This document shows, piece after piece, positions 54,395 to 63,707 of a stretch of DNA of 64,000 bases. The first letter of the stretch is position 1; every line of letters begins with the position of its first letter. The notes under the pieces were generated by a model. That model saw nothing but the letters and a program-made list of their open reading frames with translations, was not told the origin of the DNA and searched no databases. The stretch is from Shinisaurus crocodilurus (Eukaryota; Chordata; Lepidosauria; Squamata; Shinisauridae), in NCBI GenBank assembly GCA_021292165.1, contig CM037877.1, positions 164,940,242 to 165,004,241 on the forward strand, read 5' to 3'. The position numbers were made by a program, and so were the translations under genes.

Positions 54395-54580
54395 TAGGAG
54401 TCAGACCATTGTTCTATCTAGTCCAGTATTGTCAACACTGACTGGCAGAGGCTATCTGGGTTTTCAGGCAGGATTCTTTTCTAGCCCTACCTGGAGATTT
54501 CAGGGATTGAACCTGGGACCTTCTGCATGCAAAGCAGGTGCTCTACCACTGAGCTATGGTCCCTCCCCACCAGCTATGGC
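54395..54580 (-). mobile_element. tRNA-derived SINE, second family (near full length)
   Basis: On the minus strand the head reads CATAGCTCAGTGGTAGAGCA, CCTGCTTTGCATGCAGAAGG and TCCCAGGTTCAATCCCTGAA, with clear A-box and B-box. The body has CTCCAGGTAGGGCTAGAA, and the 3' part contains CTGGACTAGATAGAACAATG. The uninterrupted structure makes it a reference for the split copy at 10495-10800. Confidence 0.8.
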
Positions 54581-54853
54581 CCCACACATTAAAGGGAAGT
54601 GAATCCCTTTTTATGTTCTAATAGTTTACATTACTTGCATATATTTCTAAGAGTGGGTGTTAAACCCATCCAAATCTTCATTTGGTTGGACTTAGCAAGG
54701 AGTAAGGACTTATTGTGCTTTAAAGTGAATGGCAGATTTTTCTATAGCAAATGGAACATTTACATTTCCCCCCTTTAGTATGCTACAACTTTGATTAAAT
54801 GAGGAAGGGGAGAGGTGAGTGCCTTCCAGCCTCTAGATTCTAGAGTCTAGAAC

Positions 54854-54991
54854 AAGGTGTGGGCAACTTGTGGCCTTCCAGATGTTTTGGCCTACAATTC
54901 CCATGATCCCTCACCATTGGCTATGCTGGCTAGGGCTGATGGGAGTTGTAGGCCAACACATATGGAGAGACACAAGTTGCCCAACCTCTCC
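54854..54991. mobile_element. hAT-type palindromic MITE
   Basis: Arms GTGGGCAACTTGTGGCCTTC with CAGATGTTTTGGCCTACAAT, and TGGGAGTTGTAGGCCAACAC with AGACACAAGTTGCCCAACC. The centre is CACCATTGGCTATGCTGGC. Flanking direct repeat TCTAGAAC at 54846-54853 and 54992-54999. Confidence 0.85.
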
Positions 54992-55011
54992 TCTAGAACA
55001 TAGGTTTAGTT

Positions 55012-55033
55012 GTTGTTGTTGTTGTTGTTGTTG
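55012..55033. repeat. (TTG)n microsatellite
   Basis: About seven TTG triplets. Confidence 0.9.
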
Positions 55034-55237
55034 TTTTATTTAACATTTTCAAGCATACTCTCTGATGAATGTCAGGATCACATTTTGTTTTCCCTCCTGG
55101 AATTTCTTTAACATTTGCATGATGGTTTAAAGGTTGTATATATTGCCAATGCGCCCCTACTGAACAGCATAAGAAAACATATTGTTACATTATGTTTCTG
55201 AAGGGGATAAAACACAAACTCTCATTTTTCTGTACCT

Positions 55238-55238
<1 letters not shown>

Positions 55239-55277
<39 letters not shown>
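55239..55277. repeat. (GT)n microsatellite
   Basis: GT run of about 38 bp, the longest GT tract in the window. Confidence 0.95.
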
Positions 55278-55279
<2 letters not shown>

Positions 55280-55644
55280 GGGATTAGTTATTGGGATATA
55301 TTAATAATGCCCTTCACTCCTCTGCAGCTTTCCCTGAACCACACACTCTAAAAATATTTAGCACATTTTAAGCTGTGTCCAATATAGTGCTTTGTAAAGT
55401 TACTGGGAACAATGATTCCGTCTATACAAAATATGCTCGGACAGCAACTCACACATACACAAACCAACACATATTGCACAGACCTGTTAAGGATTTTACC
55501 TTTTTAAGGAATGACAGAATAATTACAGGACAACATGTCCTTCATGAGTAAAAACAACCAAGCTAAAGTGCTTTCAAGGCTGGCATGGCCTACTTCTCCA
55601 CTGGCAAGCTGCATAAATCATAAACTGTTAAGGGACTGACATAA

Positions 55645-55818
55645 GCCTGTGGCTTATGCTGGCTCAGCTTGTCTGAGCGTGGAAAGCTAAGCAGGGTCAG
55701 GCCTGGTTATTACTTGGATGGGAGACCCCTCCTCTAGTTTCCTGCACTGAGCAGGGGGTTGGACTCGATAGCCTTGTAGGCTCCTTCCAACTCTATGATC
55801 TATGAAATCTATGAAATC
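55645..55818 (+). mobile_element. 5S rRNA-derived SINE with CR1-like tail (copy 3)
   Basis: GCCTGTGGCTTATGCTGGCT opens the 5S-like head. AAGCTAAGCAGGGTCAGGCC and TGGTTATTACTTGGATGGGA carry the 5S internal promoter region. GGGGGTTGGACTCGATAGCC and CCTTCCAACTCTATGATC form the CR1-like tail, ending in ATCTATGAA repeats. Essentially full length. Confidence 0.85.
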
Positions 55819-55856
55819 ATACAGCAGGGGATCCAAAAGCACATAGCCTATGTTTG

Positions 55857-55901
<45 letters not shown>
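55857..55901. repeat. (TC)n microsatellite
   Basis: TC run of about 45 bp. Confidence 0.95.
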
Positions 55902-55906
<5 letters not shown>

Positions 55907-56042
55907 CTGTGTCTGTGTACTAGTGTGTGCATACTTTTCCTGTTATATTAATCATGGATTTCTGTATTGTGTGCGCGTAAGTCACTTCAATACTGCTTTT
56001 TTTGCACTGGGAAGTGATGCATACATATATTTAATAATAAAC

Positions 56043-56043
<1 letters not shown>

Positions 56044-56088
<45 letters not shown>

Positions 56089-56103
56089 CAACAACAACAA
56101 CAA
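56044..56103. repeat. (AAT)n/(AAC)n microsatellite
   Basis: An AAT block switching to an AAC block. Confidence 0.95.
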
Positions 56104-56150
56104 TACTAATGTATAAAATTAAGAAAATGTTGAGCTAAACAGAACATTTG

Positions 56151-56308
56151 CTGGCTCAGCTTGTCTGAGTATGGAAAGCTAAGCAGGGTCAGGCCTGGTT
56201 ATTACTTGGATGGGAGACCCCTCCTCTAGTTTCCTGCATTGAGCAGGGGGTTGGACTCGATGGCCTTGTGTAGGCTCCTTCCAACTCTATATCTATGAAT
56301 CTATGAAA
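56151..56308 (+). mobile_element. 5S rRNA-derived SINE with CR1-like tail (copy 4)
   Basis: It lacks the first few bases of the head. GAAAGCTAAGCAGGGTCAGG, ATTACTTGGATGGGAGACCC, GTTGGACTCGATGGCCTTGT and the ATCTATGAATCTATGAA end are present. It lies 333 bp after copy 3, in the same orientation. Confidence 0.85.
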
Positions 56309-56309
56309 G

Positions 56310-57190
56310 TTTAATCTTTCTGTCTCTGTTAAACATGGTCATCATTAGCCATGTTGAGAAGTTTTTTTTCTTTCTAGTTCTTATTGTGAACCTTCTTAAT
56401 GACAAGGATTTTTAAAATCCAATTTCTAATTGCTTCCAATATCATATCCACTTGTAGCACCAGAGCAGTGCACCTGCTCCAGCAATGATTTGAGATGACT
56501 GGCTGACTCAGGACCCAGGCAAAGATCACTTCTGGGACCAGTTTGGGAGGGAAAGAGAGTGGGCACGCTAGCATACCCATGCTCCACCCTCTTCTCCCCC
56601 TTGTCTCCAGGCACAACATAACCTCAAGGGAGTTTCAATCATGTGCCTTGTCAATTTCACATCTACACAGTAAGGGACTTCTTTCACTTGCTGTAAATAT
56701 GGAAGTTTCACAGCTTGGAAGTTTCACCTTGGAAGTTTCACAGGATTGAAGTCTTCATGTATGTACAGATATAACTTATGATAGATGTCATGCATCCAAC
56801 ATCTTTCCCCGTATCATGAGCTGCATGCACAAGCAGCATGCATGAATTTGCACATTCTGCTGTCAATACAGGGTTGGTTGGTTGGTTTGTCATTAGAAAT
56901 TAAATTAGAGATTAATGTAACGAGGATCTGAGATACTTCTTCACACCAGTGAAGCTACAATATCCTCATCAGAACTCAGAACTGTAGTATTCCTATAAAT
57001 AAGTAATAAAATAAAATAAAATATGAACCCTTAAAAGTCTACCTGTTTTCAAATGAAATTATTTATATTTCTTGGAGCCAAATTCTTTTGAGGGTAGTCT
57101 TTCTTGGGCAACAGATGCATTCCTGAAGTGATAACTGAAAGTGGTGACTTACCATTCCCATTTACTTTCAGGGTGGAAATAATCTACATT
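56310..57190. other. no recognisable feature
   Basis: A three-fold GGAAGTTTCAC repeat lies at 56701-56741. An AAAAT run lies near 57009-57021. Confidence 0.35.
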
Positions 57191-57196
57191 TAGGCA

Positions 57197-57285
57197 ACAA
57201 TCCTATATTTATTTGGAAGCAAGCCCCATTACATTCAATAGGCCTTACTTCTGAGTAGATATGCATAGGATTATACTATTAGTGG
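57197..57285. repeat. CAATCCTA-type palindromic repeat
   Basis: AACAATCCTATATTTATTTG at the left and GATATGCATAGGATTATACT at the right are inverted, with GCCCCATTACATTCAATAGG in the centre. Confidence 0.6.
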
Positions 57286-57318
57286 GACTGAAGTATATTT
57301 CTCCTTTGGCATAATACT

Positions 57319-57556
57319 GCAGTGTGGCGTAGTGGTGAGTGTGTTGGACTGGGACTCAGGAAATCCGGGTTCTAGTTCCCACTCAGCCATGAAACTCACT
57401 GGGACTGGGTGACTTTGGGCCAGTCACTGACTCTCAGTGTAACCTACCTCACAGGGTTGTTGTGAGGATAAAATGGAGAGGAGGATGATTATGTGAGCCG
57501 TTTTGGGTTCCTAGCTGGAAAAAAGGCAGGGTATAAATATAATAAATAAAATAAAT
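57319..57556 (+). mobile_element. tRNA-derived SINE, Sauria-SINE-like (copy 7)
   Basis: GTGTGGCGTAGTGGTGAGTG and CCGGGTTCTAGTTCCCACTC head, an internal GACTGG-containing short duplication near 57400, the standard body, and a TATAAATATAATAAATAAAA tail. Confidence 0.85.
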
Positions 57557-57899
57557 GTTTTTTAGCTAAGATTTAGTTAATCTTGAATGGCCAGCATACA
57601 AGGCAGAACAATCTTTTGCTGTTTTGCTTGGAGATTCAAATGATTTGTAATAAGTGGCATATGAAAAACAACCCAATAGATACCACCTTTCCCTGTTTAC
57701 TATCCCCCCCAATGCCTTTATTAGAAAGGCACTTATACTGTGTTTTTGTTTGTGCACAAAATTAGTTTGCTGTCTCAGGCCCATGAACTTGAGCTCCCTT
57801 ACTTGTAGGTGCATCCAAGGAGGCTTCTGTATGTATAAAAAAAAGAAAAGAAAAGAAGGTAGGCTTATTTTATTTATGAAAACATTTGTAGGCTAACTT

Positions 57900-58205
57900 T
57901 TGGCCCTAACAAGGCCCCCCAAAGTGGTTTTACTATACAGTCAAAATCAATAAAATCACTAAAAGTATTAAATTGGATTAAAAACAGATTGAGAAGATGG
58001 AGAGTTCACACATCAATATCATCATTAAGGCTCATTGAAGGCCAGATGGAATCAAAAACTGTTTTGCTGACTGGTTAAAACCATCAAGGATGTAGCTGTC
58101 TAACCTCTTCCAGGAGGGAATTCTGTAATTGGCCCTGAAAAGGCCCTGTCTCCTGTTCCCACCAACTGATCTTCTTTAGAGAGCTTCGGCTATTGGGCGG
58201 TATAA

Positions 58206-58262
<57 letters not shown>

Positions 58263-58990
58263 TTAGACAGTGGGATAAAAATCAGGGTCTCCAAAGATGG
58301 TGTTAATTTATGGGCAGATTCCTATGGGAGGAGGCAGTTTTTCAGATATCCTGGCCCAACTTAGGTAAGAACAAGTACCTTGAATTGGGCCCAGAAACAA
58401 TTCAGAAGCCAGTGAAATTATGATACAATGGTTTTAATATGGTTTGAAAAGTGTATACCAGAAAACTTCCTGGCCATTCATTTTTCCAGCAGCTGCAGTT
58501 TCTGAACACTCTTCAACGGTAGCCCCACATAAAGCACATTACAGTAATCCAATTTGACAGTGACCAAGGCATGTATCATGCTGTGGCCAGATCCATCTTC
58601 TCCATGAATGGGCATAGCTGGTGTACTGCTGGCCATAGGAGCCACCTGGACATCCAGAAGGAATGCTAGATCCAAGAACTCCCAGAGTACAAATGTGATC
58701 CAGTAGATGTTAAAAAGCATGGGGGACAAAATGGTGCACTGAGAAGCTCCACAGGCTTAGATTTGGGATGACAGATTTGGAAGCCATATCCTCAAGATTT
58801 GATAGAAGGGTATGTGGCAGGGGCTCATTAGACCATACCATTATAATTTGAAAGGGGTACTCAAAAATATTACCCCTTTCACTTGAATAGAGCAGCCCCA
58901 ATTTGAGGCAGTCACAGCCCCCCAGAAGCAGGCCAATCTTGAGTTGAGGCCAGTATTGGGCCTGCACCCCATGTCTGCTGCTCTCCACCA
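57900..58990 (-). pseudogene. L2-like LINE, C-terminal ORF2 fragment and 3' UTR
   Basis: The minus-strand frame 58478-58729 holds SPMLFNIY (polymerase motif B tail), then a deletion into a FLLDVQVAPMASSTP segment, then TVKLDYCNVLYVGLPLKSVQ. The pairing of distant ORF2 blocks shows an internal deletion. The 3' UTR region continues leftwards (GAATTGGGCCCAGAAACAAT on the plus strand) to about 57900. An AAT microsatellite, with a GGGCGGTATAAAATAATAAT LINE-tail-like sequence in front, interrupts it at 58180-58262. No catalytic motif C survives. Confidence 0.7.
58206..58262. repeat. (AAT)n microsatellite
   Basis: About 18 AAT triplets following a LINE-tail-like CTATTGGGCGGTATAAAAT. Confidence 0.95.
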
Positions 58991-59585
58991 GTCCTCCCTC
59001 CTCTTCCCAAGGGAAAAAAATGCCTTAGCTTGTAGGAGGAGGAGGGGTAGTGTATGTCAGAGGGCTCCTCTTTGCACAGGAGAGAGTCCAATGGGCATCT
59101 CTTCCATGGCAATCAACACATGGACACTGTCCTGTTCAGCCGTTAATTCTGCATAATGTTTACTTGCTCTTTAGTTTTAATTTTAATGCTGCTCTCAAAT
59201 GTTATTGTATGGGGATTCCCTCTCCCTACTTCTGTGTTCCTTGTGCTTCTTGGTTTTATGAGAAGTTTTAATAATATTTTTATTGTACGTCACCCTGGTG
59301 CCTGGTATTTGATGAGGAAGAATTTTTGTTCGGTGCTAATTTTCATACAAATTTACCAAATTTCCAATTCCCAAATCATTATATGAGCCGGAACAGAATT
59401 ATCCCTTAGTTTTCACTCCTCTCAGAATTTTGCAATGCAATTCTTCAAACAAAAAACCACCACCAAAAAATATGTGTATTTTAGGGAAAGATGTGCAGTG
59501 AAATGCATATATCTAATGTTCTAGAGGGGTGGTGGCAACTCAACTCCAGGCTTTCTTGGATAAAGCTGAGTATTTGTATCCTTTC
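58991..59585. other. mostly unrecognised; AT-rich foldback-like piece near 59290-59520
   Basis: TTTTCATACAAATTTACCAA and ATGTGTATTTTAGGGAAAGA resemble interiors of AT-rich foldback elements elsewhere, but termini were not found. Confidence 0.3.
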
Positions 59586-59589
59586 CAAC

Positions 59590-60890
59590 AGCCTTGGTTA
59601 CCTTGATGGATGACCTATACTAGGAGCTAGGCAGTGGGAGCATTTTCCTGTTAATTCTGCTGGATCTCTCAGTGACATTTAATACCATTGACCGTAGTAT
59701 CCTTCTGGGATGTTTGGCTGTTATGGAATTTGGGGGCACTGTTTTGCAGTGGTTCCAGTCCTTTTTGGCTGAACATTCTCAGAACATCAGTGCGGTGGGG
59801 GGGGTGATTATTGCTAAGCCCTCTGGCCATTTGCCTCCAGGGTTCCTCAGGGTGCTACCTTATCCGCTTTGCATTTTTAACATGCACATGAAGCTGCTGG
59901 GAGAGGTCATCCATAGGGTTGGACCTTATCACTATGCTGGTGATACCCAGCTCTACCTTTCTCAGCCAAGGCCAAGGAAGCTGTGGAAATCCCAAACTGT
60001 TCTCTGGAAGCAGTGATTGATTGGATGTAGGCTAACAAATTGAGACTCAACCCAGACAAGACAGTGCTTCTGATGGTCAGCCGACAAGCTAATTAGAGAT
60101 TGGGAGTACTGTCCCTTCTGGATGGGGTTGCACCCTTTGAAGGGTTAGGTCTGCAGGTTGGGGTGCTCCTGGATCTGGCATTGCAACTGGATGCTCAGGT
60201 AGCTGCTGTGTCCAGGAGTGCTTTTACCCAGCTTCGGCAGGTCTGTGCCCCCTCCTGGAGAAGACTGATCTGGCCACAGTGACATATACCTTAGTCACTT
60301 CGGTTAGATACTGCAACATGCTCTACATGGGGCTGCACTTGAAGAGTGTTCAGAAACTGCACCTGGTGTAAAATGCAGCAGCCAGATTGCTGTCTGATGT
60401 GTGTTTCTATAGAGCATATTACACTGGTCTTCCAACAATCACACTGGCTTCCAATTTGTTTCTGGGACCAATTCAAGGTGCTGCTGCTTACGTATAAAGC
60501 CTTAAACTGCTTGTGGAGAGGATATCTGAAAGACGATAGGTTATGATCATCTTCTGAGGCCCTGCTGTATGTCTCACCATCAAAAGAAGTTTGGTTGGTG
60601 GGAACATAGGACAGGGCCCTTTCTGTGGTAGCACCCCAATTGTGAAATATCCTCTCAAGGGAAGATTGGCCCCATCTTTGATTAGTTTGAAGCAGGCAGT
60701 AAAAACATCTTTACTTTGCTTGGCTTTTAATATGAGACTGAATGGTTTCAACTTCATTCTTTTTTATTTTAAAATAGCTCTGGCTTTAATGTGGTTTATT
60801 GTTTAAATTTATTTTGATGTCTTATCTGTTGCCTTTTTTTAGTGCAAAAGGCAATTATAAATAAAGTCCCAATGTTATGAAATTTAAAGC
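59590..60890 (+). pseudogene. L2-like LINE, reverse-transcriptase to 3' end
   Basis: The frame 59672-60016 covers motif A as LSVTFNTIDRSILLGCLA (the expected second aspartate of the block is asparagine) and motif C as YAGDTQLYLS (first aspartate lost). Later frames keep LLDGVAPFEGLGLQVGVLLD and LALQLDAQVAAVSRSAFTQL (60100-60282). Further downstream is TGPFLW with shifted frames. The 3' UTR ends near AAAGGCAATTATAAATAAAG. Stops and shifts throughout make it dead. Head-to-head with the 57900-58990 copy. Confidence 0.8.
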
Positions 60891-60899
60891 ATTATGGTC

Positions 60900-61255
60900 A
60901 CATGCTTGGAAAGAAATTCTGTGGGATTCCCCCCCCCCCCATAAAGTTTTATAGCTTTTGAGGCTATAAACAACACTAAACTCAAACACTAACTTGTTTG
61001 AGTTTATTTATTCTAGACATAACCCTGTTGGAGTGTGTGTGAGTTGGGAGATTTATAATTTTATTTGTGTGTTAACAGATGTTTGAAATTTTATATATAG
61101 ATTTTTTAGATTTTATTTTTTTATTCTAGTGTGAATAAATAAAGTATTTAAAATATTTAGCATGTATAATTTACATCAACTCAGGACATTATGCTACCAC
61201 ACCAGAATAAAAAAATATTTTTTTTCCTGCAAATTTACGGCAAACTTGTATTATT
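60900..61255. other. AT-rich DNA, no recognisable feature
   Basis: A C run lies near 60931-60941. Nothing else. Confidence 0.35.
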
Positions 61256-61260
61256 TAGAG

Positions 61261-61528
61261 TACCGTATTTTTCGCTCCATAAGACGCACTTTACCCCCCA
61301 AAAAAACTAGGTGGAAATGTCTGTGCGTCCTATGGAGTGAATATAGTAAAAAATATATATATATATTTTTTTTTACTTTCCTCTGCTGGTCCGGAAGAGC
61401 GGAGGAGTCCTGGGTGGGGCGGGGGAAGCCCCCGCCTCTCAGCTGTTTTTTTTTTTTTTTTAAATTTTGTACCATACAGTAAGTGCGTCTTATGGTCCGG
61501 TGCGTCTTATGGAGCGAAAAATGCGGTA
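61261..61528. mobile_element. 268-bp palindromic MITE with long terminal inverted repeats
   Basis: The left end TACCGTATTTTTCGCTCCAT followed by AAGACGCAC and the right end GTGCGTCTTATGGAGCGAAA followed by AATGCGGTA are near-perfect inverted repeats of about 29 bp. Second-order repeats (TGTGCGTCCTATGGAGTGA and AGTGCGTCTTATGGTCCGG) lie inside. The centre has (TA)n, GC-rich and poly-T parts. Superfamily not assigned. Confidence 0.85.
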
Positions 61529-61620
61529 TATTTATATACTGCCCTTCATTAACAAATTCCAGGGCAATGTACAATATTCATTAAAGCGCCAGTAAAAATT
61601 GAAATAAAAATCTGCAATTA
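61529..61620 (-). mobile_element. LINE 3' end fragment
   Basis: TATATACTGCCCTTCATTAA then GGGCAATGTACAATATTCAT is the reverse complement of a common LINE 3' end of the kind seen at 8150-8333. Confidence 0.4.
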
Positions 61621-61869
61621 AAAAAGTCTTAAGTAATTTAAAGGTGAAAGCTTACTTTGTGTTTTGTTTAACTTTAACTATGGTATAACTTCTACACAGT
61701 TTGTTGCTGAAATACTCATACCTCATTATGTTGGCTTCTAACAAAAACCATGCAGATCTGAGTGTGGCGAGAATGACTGTTCTTCAGATACATTTCTGAG
61801 AAACAAAAGCTGTGCAAATGGATTAAGCATCCATTTATGCAGTTTTTTATTTTACAATTCCCAGCATTC

Positions 61870-62385
61870 TGTGGGCAACTTGTGGCCCTCCAGATGTTTT
61901 GGCCTACAACTCCCCTTAGTCCTAGCCAGCATAGCCAATGGTGAGGGATGGGGTGGGCGATCTGCTGGGACATGACCCGCCTCTGGCTCGACAGATGCTG
62001 CTGCTGTGCCTGCTGAGCCAGGCTGAAAGCTGGTGCGTGCTGCGCTGCTCGCCAGACTTTCAGGTTCCCAGCGGGCTGCTGTTTACGTGGAAAATGCCTT
62101 AAGATGTCAAAAGCAGCTGCAATTTGTGCAAATTGTGGCTGCTTTAGGCATATCTTGGGGCATTTTCTACTTGAACAGCGGCCCGCTGAGAACCTGGAAG
62201 TCGCTTCCCCAGCTTGACTTGGGAGTATGCAAGTCGAGCCGGGGAAGAGGTAAGTGGGATGGAGTTCGGGGGGTCGAGCCCAGCTAGTTTGCCAGATTCC
62301 CCCCCCCCCGAATGAAATCCTCACATATCCCTAGTAAGCGATGATGGGAGTTCACATCTGGAGGGCCACAAGTTGCCCACCCGTG
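61870..62385. mobile_element. hAT-type palindromic MITE split by a foldback element
   Basis: Left arm TGTGGGCAACTTGTGGCCCT to AATGGTGAGGGATG (61870-61951), right arm ATGGGAGTTCACATCTGGAG to TTGCCCACCCGTG (62343-62385). Joined, the two parts resemble the intact element at 54854-54991. Flanks CAGCATTC and CAGCATGT match at 6 of 8. Confidence 0.75.
61951..62333. mobile_element. GC-rich foldback element nested in MITE
   Basis: Arms CGCCAGACTTTCAGGTTCCC with AGCGGGCTGCTG, and CAGCGGCCCGCTGAGAACCT, are inverted around GCAGCTGCAATTTGTGCAAA. The right end reads TCACATATCCCTA, the family terminus; the left end is degenerate (GATGGGGTGGGCGATCTG). Confidence 0.65.
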
Positions 62386-62389
62386 CAGC

Positions 62390-62800
62390 ATGTTAAAAAA
62401 ATGGAATTTGGAGCAGGACTATGCACATAGGAGCAGGAATTTATCAGTGGCCAGAGTCTAGTGTCTAGAATCAGGTTTAACCTCCACCCCAAAGCTGTCC
62501 CTCAGACCTCCCTCTTTTCATATACTCTGAAGGGAAATGCAGTACTACACATGGGGACTCTTGTGGTGGTAGCAAATACTTTCCTCCCCCTGCTAAAATT
62601 GGGTGGCCCAGCCCTCACTGATGGGGATTCCATAGGGAGGTGCAATATGTAAGATCCACTTCAAAGGGTCAAGGATCCTGGCAGTATTCAAGCAAGCTAC
62701 ATGTAATGTCACACATTTCTCTAATTATTGTACTAAGTAATGCTTTAGGTGTGTGTTCAAGTCAACAGATCCCGTACATGTATACAGTATATCATCAATA
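62390..62800. other. no recognisable feature
   Basis: No repeat or gene recognised. Confidence 0.35.
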
Positions 62801-62802
62801 CA

Positions 62803-62969
62803 GGCCTGTGGCTCATGCTGGCTCAGCTTGTCTGAGCGTGGAAAGCTAAGCAGGGTCAGGCCTGGTTATTATTTGGATGGGAGACCCCTCTAGTTTCCTG
62901 CATTGAGCAGGGGGTTGGACTCGATAGCCTTGGAGGCTCCTTCCAACTCTATGATCTATGAAATCTATG
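62803..62969 (+). mobile_element. 5S rRNA-derived SINE with CR1-like tail (copy 5)
   Basis: GGCCTGTGGCTCATGCTGGC head, AAGCTAAGCAGGGTCAGGCC, TATTTGGATGGGAGACCCCT, GTTGGACTCGATAGCCTTGG and an ATCTATGAAATCTATG tail. A small deletion after GACCCCT distinguishes it from copies 3 and 4. Confidence 0.85.
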
Positions 62970-63190
62970 CAAAAACGTATTATATAAGGGGAAACTGCCT
63001 GCAAAAAAAACCCAAACCTGTGTACATTAGGCAAAAATGCATACAAAATGCATAAATTAGGAGACATGTTGCTGAAAATGCATACAGATTTTTGTGCACA
63101 CTTAAAAAAATAAAAAAGTTGTAAACTGATGGAAAACATGAAGAAGCAAAGTAAGGATCAGAAAAAAATCAGAAACGGAGAGCATCTGAA
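62970..63190. mobile_element. AT-rich foldback element piece
   Basis: GCAAAAATGCATACAAAATG, AAATGCATACAGATTTTTGT and GGAAAACATGAAGAAGC motifs resemble the interior of 52268-52660. Termini not identified. Confidence 0.35.
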
Positions 63191-63609
63191 ATTCACAGTT
63201 TCGTCTATTAATTGGTAGGTAGAAGGTGTGGTTCATAATTGTAATGATAAATAAATACAGCATCTGTTCTCAATGGGGAATCAATAGCCTTGTAGTCAAG
63301 CCCTTTGAAGCCTGGCTGCAAAAGATGCTCCATGCCCCAGTGGTTGATGAGGAAGAGCCTCATGGGGCTTCTTCTGCTGCCACTTGCTACTATGCCCTCC
63401 TTCTTCCCCAAAATAAGGCTCCCCTTCCTCTCTTTGGGCAGGGGGAGCAGTGATAAGGAAATTGGAGCAGTGGCTAAAGTGGGATTATTGAGTGTTCATA
63501 ATGAATACTCACAAAGCCCCTTGAGGTTTTTAAAGTTATCAGTACGAACACTTGAAAGTCCCACATTATTTGGGGGGCAATTTGGAGGGAGCAAGCAACA
63601 TCCCTATAG

Positions 63610-63707
63610 CAGTGTTCTCCAGCCTTGGGTCCCCAGATGTTTTTGGCTGGGGCATGCTGGGAGTTGTAGGCCAAAAACATCTGGGGACCCAAGGTTGGAG
63701 AACACTG
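63610..63707. mobile_element. 98-bp near-perfect palindromic MITE
   Basis: CAGTGTTCTCCAGCCTTGGG with TCCCCAGATGTTTTTGGC, and GCCAAAAACATCTGGGGACC with CAAGGTTGGAGAACACTG, pair almost perfectly over both arms around GGGGCATGCTGGGAGTTG. Flanks CCCTATAG and CTATATAG match at 6 of 8. A relic of the right arm is also seen at about 40995-41036. Confidence 0.85.

Noticed and set aside
54500..54560. tRNA gene on the minus strand
   Set aside because: A- and B-boxes are present but the sequence continues into a repeated SINE body, and no complete cloverleaf or terminator is evident.
55645..56308. Functional 5S rRNA genes
   Set aside because: Only the internal promoter region is kept; the head is diverged and fused to a LINE-like tail, so these are SINEs.
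61870..62385. 202-codon minus-strand frame (61716-62324) as a gene
   Set aside because: It reads through a split MITE and a nested foldback element; no conserved domain.
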